From assembly GCA_028871195.1 (NCBI GenBank), contig JAGWNT010000013.1, forward strand, positions 1 through 53,756: a DNA stretch of 53,756 nucleotides, in the 5' to 3' direction. The stretch is from REEB85 sp018971455. Its GTDB lineage: Bacteria; Pseudomonadota; Alphaproteobacteria; Acetobacterales; Acetobacteraceae. Position 1 is the stretch's first letter. Each line of letters starts with the position of its first letter. The translations under genes were made by a program, and so were the position numbers. Below, piece by piece: positions 17,975 through 26,522 of the stretch. The notes under the pieces are model-generated. The model was not told where the DNA came from. It saw nothing but the letters and a program-made list of their open reading frames with translations, and did not search any database.

Positions 17975-18616
17975 TCAGCCTGCAACTCCGAAGCGCCGCC
18001 CGCTCGCATGCCGGTTCGGCAGGGCGGAAGCGGCGGGAAAGGTCAAGTGAGAGAGGCTGACCCGAGCGCAGGCGAAGCAGGGAGGATGAATATGCGGATG
18101 CCCGTCGGCGACGCCCTGCCACCGCGGCGACGCGGTGTGCGGGATCAGGAATCCCGTCTATCGGCAGTGACGTCGTTGCGGTCATCAGACCCCGTATCTG
18201 CGGTCGGGCGCGCGCCTCGACAGGCGCGCCGCCCCGGTTAAAGCTGGTGCCGACCGCCGCGCGGCGCGCCGGAAGGGGCCACGCCGCAAGCGATCCTCGC
18301 CACCCTGCCGCACAGCCGCTTCGCCGCGGCCGCGATCCAGACAGGGCTCACCGGCGCCAATGGGCGCGCGGAGCGAACGGTGCATGTGGGGCGGTGGCAG
18401 GCCGGCAAGCCGGGTCGCAGCAATCGCCTTCGGCATGGCACCGAAGCGGGCCTGACCATGAAGCAAACCGCCCCGCACCGCAAGCCATACCGGCAGGGTC
18501 GCCCCGGATTCGACATGAATCAGCCGTAATCAATCATGAAGATACATTTTTGCATGTCGTGTGTTAGGTTGCGCCGGTTGTCGATCGTGTGGACCCGACC
18601 GAGGAGGAAGATGCAC
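17975..18616. other. Intergenic region between rne and amiC, no gene recognised
   Basis: This 642-base gap separates two divergent starts. Open frames inside it have implausible composition. On the rne side it probably holds a long 5' leader; a 7-bp hairpin (18210-18216 with 18223-18229, loop TCGACA) is visible. An A/T-richer patch at 18530-18575 is a plausible amiC promoter region. I see no tRNA or known RNA motif. Confidence 0.5.
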
Positions 18617-19429
18617 ATGATCTCCCGCCGCCTGTTGCTGGGCTCCGGCGTCGCGGCGCATTTCCTGCTGCCGCGCACCCCTGCGCTGGCCGCCGCCCGC
18701 GCCAGGGTGCCGGCGGCGGCGCCGCTCGTGCTGCTCGATCCTGGCCATGGCGGCAAGGACCCGGGCGCCATCGGCGTCTCCGGCACCTACGAGAAGCACA
18801 TCGCCTTCGCCACCGCCCGCGAGCTGCAACGCCAGCTGCTGCAAGGCGGACGCTACCGGGTGATGCTGAGCCGCACCCGCGACATCTTCATCCCGCTGGA
18901 GCAGCGCGTGGCGATCGCCCAGCGCCACGGGGCGTCCCTGTTCGTGTCCATGCATGCCGACGCGCTGGCCGACCATTCGGTGCGGGGCGCCAGCGTCTAC
19001 ACCCTGGCCAGCACCGCCTCGGACGCGCAGACCGCCGCCCTGGCGCGGCGCGAGAACGCGGCGGATCGTTTCGGCGGTCCCTCCTTCGCCCATGTCCCGC
19101 CCGATGTCGCACGGATCCTGACCAGCCTGGTGCACCAGGAGACCCGGGTGGGCTCGGCGCGCATGGCCCATGACGTGGTCAACGCCTTCCGCGCCGATCT
19201 GCCGCTGCTGTCCAACCCGGCGCGGCACGCCGAGTTCGTGGTGCTGAAGGCCGCCGACATTCCCAGCGTGCTGGTGGAAATGGGCTTCATGTCCAATCGC
19301 GCCGATGAGGCCGCGCTGCGCCGCCCGGCCCACCGGATGATGGTGGCCAGCGCCATGAAGCGGGCGGTGGATGCCTATTTTCTTCACCTTCGCCAAGGCC
19401 AGCCCGGCGCCCGGCGCATGGCGGGCTGA
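18617..19429 (+). CDS. amiC: N-acetylmuramoyl-L-alanine amidase (AmiC type), Tat-exported
   Basis: A 270-residue Amidase_3 enzyme that cuts the peptide stem from peptidoglycan glycan strands at division. The N-terminus MISRRLLLGSGVAAHFLL is a twin-arginine signal. Zinc-site motifs are LDPGHGGKDPGA near residue 40, the glutamate in YEKH, SMHADA near residue 115 and the catalytic VEMGFMSN near residue 220. ATG at 18617 sits about eight bases after GGAGG; an ATG at 18611 is too close to that site. It precedes mrcA as in many alphaproteobacteria. Confidence 0.9.
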   Translation: MISRRLLLGSGVAAHFLLPRTPALAAARARVPAAAPLVLLDPGHGGKDPGAIGVSGTYEKHIAFATARELQRQLLQGGRYRVMLSRTRDIFIPLEQRVAIAQRHGASLFVSMHADALADHSVRGASVYTLASTASDAQTAALARRENAADRFGGPSFAHVPPDVARILTSLVHQETRVGSARMAHDVVNAFRADLPLLSNPARHAEFVVLKAADIPSVLVEMGFMSNRADEAALRRPAHRMMVASAMKRAVDAYFLHLRQGQPGARRMAG

Positions 19430-19486
19430 CCGGAAGGCGGCCTGTTCGGCTACCACTGGCCGGGCCATCTGGTGTAATCGACCGCG

Positions 19487-22069
19487 ATGACCGACATGCC
19501 CACTCCGCGCGAGCCGCTTGGCGGCCGCGTTCCCCGTCAGAAGATGGCCAAGCCGCCGCGGCCGGCGGCCGCCGGCCCGCGCCGCCCGCAGCGCCGCCCG
19601 TTCGGATGGCTCGGGCGCGTGCTCGGCGTGCTGTTCACGCTGGCCGTCGTGGGCGCCATCGGCGCGGGTGTGGTGGGCTTCGTGCTCTACAAGAAATACA
19701 GCGCCAACCTGCCCGATCTCGACGGGCTGCGCCACTACCAGCCGCAGGTGATGAGCCGCGTCTACGCGTCGGATTCGAGCCTGCTGTCCGAGCTGGCCAC
19801 CGAGCGGCGCATCTTCGTGCCTGCCAACGCCATTCCCGACATCGTCAAGCGCGCCTTCATCTCGGCCGAGGATCAGAATTTCTACATCCATGGCGGCGTC
19901 GATCCGCTCGCCATCATCCGCGCCGCGGTCACCGACGCCCTGCGCTTCGGTGAGCACCGCCGCCCGGTCGGCGCCTCGACCATCACCCAGCAGGTCGCCA
20001 AGAACATGCTGCTGGACAACCGGGTGACGCTGGGGCGCAAGATCCGCGAGGCGATCCTGGCGATGCGCATCGAGGCGAGCATGAGCAAGGATCGCATCCT
20101 CGAGCTCTACCTCAACGAGATCTATCTCGGCCTGCAATCCTACGGCGTGGCAGCCGCCGCGCAGGCCTATTTCAATGAATCGCTTGACCAGATCACCATT
20201 CCGCAGGCGGCCTTCCTCGCGGCGTTGCCCAAGGCGCCGAACAACTACAATCCGTTCCGCTTCCCCGAAGCAGCCCTGGCGCGGCGCGACTGGGTGATCG
20301 ACCGCATGGCGGCGGACAATGTCATCACCGCGGCGCAGGCGACGGCGGCCAAGGCGACTCCGCTGGCGCCGGCGCCCTTCAGCCGTCCGCCCGTGCTGCC
20401 CGGGGCGGGTTATTTCGCCGAGGAGGTGCGTCGCGAACTGGTCGATCGCTTCGGCGCCGATCAGACCACCCAAGGCGGGCTGGTGGTGCGCACCACGCTG
20501 GTGCCCGATCTGCAGAAGGCCGCGGACGCGGCGCTGCGCGACGGGCTGATGCGCTACGATCGCAGCAAGGGCGGCTGGCGCGGCCCGGTCGGGCATATCG
20601 ACCCTGGCCCGGCCTGGGCGGCGGAACTCGCCAAGCAGGCGCCGCCGCCGGGCATGCTGGCCTCCTGGCGGCTTGCCGTGGTGCTGAGCGCGACCCCCGC
20701 CGAGGCGAAGCTCGGCGTCCTGCCCTCGCCCGACGCGATCGGCGAAAAGCCGGCCGAGATGCCGCTCTACTTGTCGGACATCGCCTGGGCGCGGCCGGCG
20801 CATGCCGACTCCCTCGGCCCGGTGCCGCGGCGCATCGCCGATGTGATGCAGCCGGGCGACCTGGTGATGGTGCAGAAGCTCGCCGCCAGCCCCGCCCAGG
20901 GCCGCCTGGCCGCCCGCCCGGCGCGGCTGGCGCTCGAGCAGATTCCCAAGATCGAGGGCGCGCTGGTGTCGCTCGACCCGGCAACCGGCCGCGTGCTGGC
21001 GATGTCCGGCGGCTGGAGTTTCGGGCTCAGCCAGTACAACCGCGCCACCCAGGCCAGCCGCCAGCCAGGCTCCAGCTTCAAGCCCTATGTCTACCTGACG
21101 GCGCTGGAACGCGGCGTTTCCCCCTCGCAGCGCTTCCTCGACGCACCCTTCGTGGTCAATCTCGGCGCCGCCGGCGAGTGGCGGCCGGGCAATTATGAAA
21201 TGACCTTCGACGGGCCGGTGCCGCTGCACGTCGCGCTGGAGAAATCGCTCAACCTGGTCACCGTGCGGGTGGCCAGCGAGATCGGCATGAGCGCGATCGC
21301 CAAGACCGCCGAGACCTTCGGCGTGGTGGACAAGATGCCGCTGGTCCTGCCGGCCGCCCTCGGCGCGGTGGAGACCACGGTGCTCCGCCAGGCCGCCGGC
21401 TACGCCACGTTCGCCGAGGGCGGGCGGAAAGTGGTCCCGACCCTGATCGACAGCGTGCAGGACCGCGACGGCCACGTCATCTGGCGCGCCGGCGGGCCGA
21501 CCTGCCAGGGCTGCAACGACCCGGCCAGGCCGCCCGAGGTGGTCGATGCGCGCCCGGAGATCGCCGATCCGGCCAGCGTCTATCAGCTGGTGATGATGAT
21601 GCAGGGCGTCGTCCAGCACGGCACCGGCACGCCGGCCGCGGTCGGGCTGACCAACCGCGCCATCGCCGGCAAGACCGGCACGACGCAGGATTTTAACGAT
21701 GCCTGGTTCGTCGGCTACACGCCGGACGTGGTGACGGCGGTGTGGATGGGCTTCGACAATCCGGCGACGCTCGGCAACAACGAGACGGGCGGCGCGCTCT
21801 CCGGCCCGGTTTGGAACCAGTTCATGAAGGTGGCGCTGAAGGACCGGCCCAACCTGAAATTCGCGGTTCCCCCCGGCGTCACCGTGGCGAGCTGGAACGC
21901 GGGCGGCGAAACCGCCGTCGATGCCTTCAAGCCCGGCCAGGTCCCCGGCGCCTCCGGCCCGGTGGATGGCGTATCCCAGCCCGCCGACACCGCCGCGGCC
22001 CAGGCCGGCGCGCCGGGCGGCGCACCGCACGCCGCCGGGGTCGACAGCAGCCTGGGCGGATTGTATTGA
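19487..22069 (+). CDS. mrcA: Penicillin-binding protein 1A, bifunctional glycosyltransferase/transpeptidase
   Basis: An 860-residue class A PBP. A cytoplasmic Pro/Arg-rich tail (residues 1-38) is followed by one membrane helix (about 40-65). The GT51 domain has SAEDQNFYIHGG near residue 125, GASTITQQVAKN near 163 and ELYLNEIYLG near 205. The transpeptidase has the active-site serine in GSSFKPY near residue 528, the SLN motif and KTGTTQDF near residue 728. It polymerises and cross-links peptidoglycan in the periplasm. The C-terminal 70 residues are Ala/Pro/Gly-rich and unconserved. It follows amiC and precedes prfB. Confidence 0.95.
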   Translation: MTDMPTPREPLGGRVPRQKMAKPPRPAAAGPRRPQRRPFGWLGRVLGVLFTLAVVGAIGAGVVGFVLYKKYSANLPDLDGLRHYQPQVMSRVYASDSSLLSELATERRIFVPANAIPDIVKRAFISAEDQNFYIHGGVDPLAIIRAAVTDALRFGEHRRPVGASTITQQVAKNMLLDNRVTLGRKIREAILAMRIEASMSKDRILELYLNEIYLGLQSYGVAAAAQAYFNESLDQITIPQAAFLAALPKAPNNYNPFRFPEAALARRDWVIDRMAADNVITAAQATAAKATPLAPAPFSRPPVLPGAGYFAEEVRRELVDRFGADQTTQGGLVVRTTLVPDLQKAADAALRDGLMRYDRSKGGWRGPVGHIDPGPAWAAELAKQAPPPGMLASWRLAVVLSATPAEAKLGVLPSPDAIGEKPAEMPLYLSDIAWARPAHADSLGPVPRRIADVMQPGDLVMVQKLAASPAQGRLAARPARLALEQIPKIEGALVSLDPATGRVLAMSGGWSFGLSQYNRATQASRQPGSSFKPYVYLTALERGVSPSQRFLDAPFVVNLGAAGEWRPGNYEMTFDGPVPLHVALEKSLNLVTVRVASEIGMSAIAKTAETFGVVDKMPLVLPAALGAVETTVLRQAAGYATFAEGGRKVVPTLIDSVQDRDGHVIWRAGGPTCQGCNDPARPPEVVDARPEIADPASVYQLVMMMQGVVQHGTGTPAAVGLTNRAIAGKTGTTQDFNDAWFVGYTPDVVTAVWMGFDNPATLGNNETGGALSGPVWNQFMKVALKDRPNLKFAVPPGVTVASWNAGGETAVDAFKPGQVPGASGPVDGVSQPADTAAAQAGAPGGAPHAAGVDSSLGGLY

Positions 22070-22096
22070 CCCGGCCATTGCACGGAACCCGCCGCC

Positions 22097-23228
22097 ATGT
22101 CCGCCGAAACCGACGCCATCAACAGCCAGATCAAGCAGTCCGTCGCGCTGCTGAGGAGGCATCTTTGACTGGGATGCCGCGATCTCCCGGCTTGAGGAAC
22201 TGAACCACCGCGCCGAAGATCCGGCGCTGTGGAGCGATGCCACGAAGGCCCAGGGCCTGATGCGCGAGCGCAACCGCCTCGCCAGCCAGGTCGATGGCGT
22301 GAAACGCCTGGAGGCGGAGGTCGCCGACGCGCTCGAACTGGCCGATATGGCCGAGGCCGAGGGCGATACGGCGATGGTGGCCGACGCCGTCGCCGCCCTG
22401 CGCAGCCTGGCGGAGGACGCCAAGCGGCGCGAGATCGAGAGCCTGCTGTCCGGCGAGGCCGACGGCAATGACAGCTACATGGAAATCAACGCCGGCGCCG
22501 GCGGCACCGAGGCGCAGGACTGGGCCGAGATGCTGATGCGCATGTACACGCGCTGGGCCGAACAGCACGGCTACAAGGTCGCCATCCTCGAACAGAGCGA
22601 GGGCGAGCAGGCCGGGCTGAAATCCGTGACGCTGCAGATCACCGGGCCCAACGCCTATGGCTGGCTGAAGACCGAGGCCGGCGTCCATCGCTTGGTGCGC
22701 ATCAGCCCGTTCGACGCCGCCGCCCGCCGCCAGACCAGCTTCGCCAGCGTCTGGGTCTATCCGGTGATCGATGACAGCATCGAAATCGAGATTGATCCCT
22801 CGGACCTCAAGGTCGACACCTACCGCGCCTCCGGCGCTGGCGGGCAGCACGTCAACAAGACCGAGTCGGCGATCCGCATCACCCATGTGCCGTCCGGCAT
22901 CATCGTCGCCTGCCAGACCGACCGCAGCCAGCACCGCAACCGCGCCACCGCCATGGCGATGCTCAAGGCCCGCCTGTACGAGGCCGAACTGCAACGCCGC
23001 GAGGCCGCCTCGAACGCGACCGAGGCCGCCAAGACCGATATCGGCTGGGGCCACCAGATCCGCAGCTACGTGCTGGCGCCGTACCAGATGGTCAAGGATC
23101 TGCGCACCGGCGTCGAGAAGGGCAACCCCGACGCCGTGCTTGACGGCGACCTGGATGCCTTCATGGCGGCCTCGCTCGCCGCGCGCGTCGGCGCCACCCG
23201 CAGCGAGGCCTCGGCCCAGGCTCAATGA
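22097..23228 (+). CDS. prfB: Peptide chain release factor 2, expressed through a programmed +1 frameshift
   Basis: Release factor 2 reads UGA and UAA stops. The gene opens with ATG at 22097; 23 codons later comes an in-frame TGA (22166-22168), and the rest (22167-23228) is in the +1 frame. Joined, this gives 376 residues, the normal length. Key motifs are the stop-recognition tripeptide SPF (VRISPFD) and the catalytic GGQ (SGAGGQHVNK). A caller that ignores the frameshift would start at an internal ATG near 22260 and lose about 54 residues. The stop codon lies within a 17-base triple repeat. Confidence 0.95.
22154..22169 (+). promoter_or_regulatory. prfB autoregulatory +1 frameshift site
   Basis: AGGAGG at 22154-22159 acts as an internal Shine-Dalgarno, three bases before CTT TGA C (22163-22169). 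This matches the classical arrangement in which low release factor 2 lets the ribosome slip from CUU to UUU and read GAC next. Confidence 0.93.
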
Positions 23229-23273
23229 GCGACTGGGCCCAATGAGCGACTGGGCCCAATGAGCGACTGGGCC
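23223..23273. repeat. Three perfect tandem copies of a 17-base unit at the prfB stop
   Basis: CAATGAGCGACTGGGCC occurs at 23223-23239, 23240-23256 and 23257-23273. The first copy contains the prfB stop codon. Each copy holds ATG AGC GAC TGG GCC; the third continues GTG TAA, giving a six-residue frame. The unit is not a multiple of three, so it is not a coding repeat. Confidence 0.9.
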
Positions 23274-23308
23274 GTGTAAGCGGCCAGGTTACCGATCCTG
23301 CCCCGTGA

Positions 23309-24739
23309 TCAACCGCTCAGCGGCGGGCGGCGGCGGTGCCAGTCCGTGTCGCGCTGATAGGCGTCGGCGATTTTCAGCAGGCGCGCCTCGCCGAACGGGC
23401 GGCCGGCCAGTTGCAGCCCCACCGGCAGGCCGCCGGCATCGAAGCCGCAGGGCAGGCTGATCGCCGGCAGGCCGAGATAGTTGAACGGGCGCGTGTTGAC
23501 CGAAACCGCCATAAAGCGGTGCTCGGTGCCGGGCGGGCCGTGGTCGATGTCGGTCTCGGCGCGGGTCGGCAACGCGGTCGGGATGGTCGGGCAGGCCAGC
23601 ACATCGACGGCGCCGAACACCTCGCCTGCGAAGGCCCGCAGCAACGGTCCGCGCTGGGCCAGCGCCTCGATATAGGCGGTCGCCGGAATGGCGTAGCCGG
23701 CGTAGAGCCGCGCCGAGAGATGCACGGCATAGTCCTGGGGTCGGGCACGCATGAACCGGGCATGGATCGCCGAGGCCTCGGCGCGCGAGACCAGCCCGGC
23801 ATAGGCCGCGATCGCCGGCATCAGCGGCAGGGCAAGGCGGGTGATGACGGCGCCGCGGGCGGCGAGCACGTCCAGCGCCGCCTCCATCGCCGCCAGCACC
23901 CCCGCATCGGCGCCCGCGGTCAGCACATCGGTCGGCACGCCGACGCGAAGGCCGCGGACGTCGCCATCCAGTGCGGCCTCGTAATCGGGTACGGGTTCCG
24001 TGCTGCTGGTGGGGTCAAGCAGGTCATGCCCGGCGATCACCGCCATCATGCGCGCGCAATCCCGCGCGCTGCGCGCCAGCGGGCCCACATTATCGGCCGA
24101 AAAGGACAGCGGCATCACCCCGTGGCGCGACACGCGGCCCTGCGTCGGCTTGAGGCCGGTCACGCCGCAGGCCGCGGCCGGCAGCCGGACCGAGCCCCCC
24201 GTGTCGGAGCCGAGCGAGGCAAGGACCGCGCCGCTCGCCACCGCCGCGCCGGAGCCGGAGGAGGAGCCGCCGGTGATGTGCGCCGGGTTCCACGGATTGC
24301 GGCAATCACCGAAGGCGCGGTTGTGACCGGTCGGGTTGAGGGCGAACTCGGCCATGTTCAGCCCGGCGAAGGCATGCGCCCCGGCCTCGGCCAGGCGGGT
24401 GATGACGGTGGCCGTCCGGTCGGGCACGAAGTCCCGCCGGATGGCCGAGCCGCAGGTGCAGCGCCGCCCGGCCTGGTAGAACATGTCCTTATGGGCGAGC
24501 GGCACCCCGTGCAGCGGCCCGGTCCCCGCGCCCGCCGCCAGCGCCCGGTCGGCCGCCTCGGCCGCGGCGAAGGCCCGCTCGCGATCGATCCAGATGGTGG
24601 CGTTGATGGTCGGGTTTACCGTGTCGAGCCGGGCGAGGCAGGCTTCGAGCAGGCCGACCGCGCTGACCGCGCGCCGGCGCACTGCCTCGGCGGCCTCGAC
24701 GAGCGAAAGATCGGCGGGAGAGGACGCGGCGAGGCTCAC
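23309..24739 (-). CDS. Amidase-signature hydrolase, AtzE-like
   Basis: A 476-residue amidase-signature enzyme. The Ser-cisSer-Lys triad is visible: lysine in GVPLAHKDMF near residue 84, the Gly/Ser loop GGSSSGSGAAVA and the nucleophile in GSDTGGSVRLPAA near residue 185. The GTG start overlaps the stop of a 66-residue AtzG-like gene (GTGA). That pairing is typical of AtzE, 1-carboxybiuret hydrolase, whose small partner resembles GatC. The real substrate may differ, since no other cyanuric acid genes are present. The frame is open far upstream, so a naive call would wrongly fuse it with the regulator region. Confidence 0.88.
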   Translation of the reverse strand: MSLAASSPADLSLVEAAEAVRRRAVSAVGLLEACLARLDTVNPTINATIWIDRERAFAAAEAADRALAAGAGTGPLHGVPLAHKDMFYQAGRRCTCGSAIRRDFVPDRTATVITRLAEAGAHAFAGLNMAEFALNPTGHNRAFGDCRNPWNPAHITGGSSSGSGAAVASGAVLASLGSDTGGSVRLPAAACGVTGLKPTQGRVSRHGVMPLSFSADNVGPLARSARDCARMMAVIAGHDLLDPTSSTEPVPDYEAALDGDVRGLRVGVPTDVLTAGADAGVLAAMEAALDVLAARGAVITRLALPLMPAIAAYAGLVSRAEASAIHARFMRARPQDYAVHLSARLYAGYAIPATAYIEALAQRGPLLRAFAGEVFGAVDVLACPTIPTALPTRAETDIDHGPPGTEHRFMAVSVNTRPFNYLGLPAISLPCGFDAGGLPVGLQLAGRPFGEARLLKIADAYQRDTDWHRRRPPLSG

Positions 24740-24936
24740 GGCGCCGCCTCCCTGGTCGCATGGAGGGCCGCGATGAAACTCGCCGGCTCGTCCTCGAATG
24801 CCATCCGCTCGCGCTGGCGGGCATAGGAGTCCAGGCTGGCGGCGAGGTCGGCCGCCATGCGCCGGGCGGTCTCGTTGGGGGGCGCGATGCCGTTCCAGGC
24901 GGCGATCATCGCCTCGGTGAAATCGGCGAATTCCAT
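24736..24936 (-). CDS. AtzG-like (DUF4089) small amidase subunit
   Basis: A 66-residue helical protein (MEFADFTEAMIAAW, then ARRMAADLAASLDSYARQRE, then FIAAL). The size, position and sequence fit the DUF4089/AtzG family, structural relatives of GatC that bind AtzE-type amidases. It overlaps the amidase start by four bases, so the two are probably made in equal amounts. It lies 30 bases after the AraC-type regulator. Confidence 0.8.
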   Translation of the reverse strand: MEFADFTEAMIAAWNGIAPPNETARRMAADLAASLDSYARQRERMAFEDEPASFIAALHATREAAP

Positions 24937-24966
24937 GGCTGATTCTCCAATGTATCGGGCAGCGTC

Positions 24967-25866
24967 TCAGGCCGCCTCGCGGTGGCGGCGGCGGTAATCG
25001 CCCGGCGGCTCGCCGGTCTCGCGGGTGAAGAAGCGGGTGAAATAGGCCGGGTCCGCGAAGCCCAGCCCGTAGGCGATCTCGGCGATCGTGCGCCCGGTGT
25101 AGAGCAGGCCGCGCTGGGCTTCGAGGATCAGGCGGTCGTGAACCACCTGCTGGGCGGTGCGGCCGACATGCCGGCGGCACACCGCGTCGAGCCGCCCGCG
25201 AGTGATCGCCAGCGGGGCGGCGATATCCGGCACGCCGTGATGGGTGCGGAATTTCTCCTCCACCAGGTCGCGGAAGCGCTGCCACAGCGCCGCGCCCCCC
25301 GGCAGGATGGCCGATTGCGCCGGCGCGAGACGGGCGATCGCCACCATCAGCAGCTGGACCAGCGCGGCGACGGCGACGGCCATGCCGAGCGGCGCGCGGC
25401 GGCACTCCTCCGCGATCTGCCCCAGCAGGCGATCGATATCGGCGGCCGCGTCCGCGGGCGGGTGCAGCATGCGCGCGGCATCCAGGCTGTGCGCCACCGG
25501 CGGCGCCATCGCGCCGGCAAGTCCCGTCGCGTAGCCCGCCGCCAGCGTCAGCACCACGCCCTCGCTGCCGGCGCGCCAGCTGAAGGCGTGCACGGTGGCG
25601 GCCGGCACGACGATCAGCGCCGCGCCTTCGACGGGCGCGCGCATGCCGTCGATCCGCGCCTCGCCACCCCCCTCGCGCACCCAGAACACCTGGGCGAGTC
25701 CCTCGTGGCGATGCGGGCCGATCTCCCAGCCATGCGCGGCCGAGCGGGTGCTGAGCGGCTCGATATGGAGGAAATCGGCCGCCGCGCGCCGCAGCGGCTC
25801 GCCGTAGAGCAGGTAGCGGGGAACGCCGGCGTCGAAATGACCGACGGGGATGTTCTCGATCGTCAT
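24967..25866 (-). CDS. AraC-family regulator, HpaA/PobR-like
   Basis: A 299-residue regulator. The N-terminal cupin-like sensing domain contains HGWEIGPHRHEGLAQVFWV near residue 50 and VVPAATVHAF near residue 85. The C-terminal domain has two helix-turn-helix motifs, the second with GRTIAEIAYGLGFADPAYFTRFF. Relatives respond to aromatic acids such as 4-hydroxybenzoate or 4-hydroxyphenylacetate. The gene is transcribed toward atzG/amidase and diverges from the flavin reductase, so either may be its target. ATG at 25866 was chosen for alignment with the family. Confidence 0.85.
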   Translation of the reverse strand: MTIENIPVGHFDAGVPRYLLYGEPLRRAAADFLHIEPLSTRSAAHGWEIGPHRHEGLAQVFWVREGGGEARIDGMRAPVEGAALIVVPAATVHAFSWRAGSEGVVLTLAAGYATGLAGAMAPPVAHSLDAARMLHPPADAAADIDRLLGQIAEECRRAPLGMAVAVAALVQLLMVAIARLAPAQSAILPGGAALWQRFRDLVEEKFRTHHGVPDIAAPLAITRGRLDAVCRRHVGRTAQQVVHDRLILEAQRGLLYTGRTIAEIAYGLGFADPAYFTRFFTRETGEPPGDYRRRHREAA

Positions 25867-25946
25867 CCGCCCAGGATGGCCGCCCGCCGCGCCGGGGGCA
25901 ATCTCTCCGGCGCGCAACGGGCTTGGGCCTTGCCCGGCGGTGCGCC

Positions 25947-26468
25947 ATGATCCACATCCAGGATCGGGAGAACAGGGCTTTGGTGGACAGGCAGAGTTAT
26001 CGGGAGGCCATGGCGCGGCTGGGGGCGGCGGTGAATGTCATCACCACCGACGGGCCGGGCGGGCGGCGCGGCTTCACCGCCTCGGCCGTGTGCAGCGTGA
26101 CCGACGATCCACCGACGCTGCTGCTCTGCCTCAACCGTGACAGCGACTCCAATGTCGCGCTGAAGCAGAACGGTGTTGCCTGCATCAACACGCTGGCCGC
26201 CGGCCAGCAGCACCTCTCGCCGATCTTCGCCGGCATGACCGGGCATGATGTCGAGGGCCGCTTTGCCGCCGCCGACTGGACGGTGCTCGCCACCGGCGCG
26301 CCCGTGCTGGAGGAGGCGGTGGTCTCGTTCGACTGCCGCATCGTGCAGGTGACGGAGGTGGGCACCCACAGCGTGTTCTTCTGCGAGGTGGAGGCGATCC
26401 GCCATGGCCCGGCCCATGAGGGACTGATCTATTTCGGCCGCCTCTACCACCCGGTGCGGGCGGGCTAG
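25947..26468 (+). CDS. Flavin reductase, HpaC/RutF family
   Basis: A 173-residue FMN-binding split-barrel reductase. Landmarks are MARLGAAVNVITT near residue 15, GFTASAVCSVTDDPPTLLLCLNR, FAGMTGHD, TGAPVLEEAVVSFDC and the C-terminal GLIYFGRLYHPV. Such proteins supply reduced flavin to a two-component monooxygenase (HpaB, RutA). No monooxygenase is adjacent, so the partner must lie elsewhere. It is divergent from the AraC-type regulator by 80 bases, which suggests control by it. Confidence 0.85.
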   Translation: MIHIQDRENRALVDRQSYREAMARLGAAVNVITTDGPGGRRGFTASAVCSVTDDPPTLLLCLNRDSDSNVALKQNGVACINTLAAGQQHLSPIFAGMTGHDVEGRFAAADWTVLATGAPVLEEAVVSFDCRIVQVTEVGTHSVFFCEVEAIRHGPAHEGLIYFGRLYHPVRAG

Positions 26469-26522
26469 CGGCCCGGTCCATGACGGGACGCCCGGCCGCC
26501 GGGCGGATCGGTCCCGGCCATC

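Noticed and set aside
18530..22468. A 1312-codon open frame antisense to amiC, mrcA and prfB
   Set aside because: It mirrors the codon pattern of the real genes on the other strand and has no recognisable domain.
23309..25957. A single 882-residue protein joining the regulator region and the amidase
   Set aside because: The N-terminal part is an out-of-frame shadow of the AraC-type regulator; the amidase has its own GTG start overlapping the AtzG-like stop.
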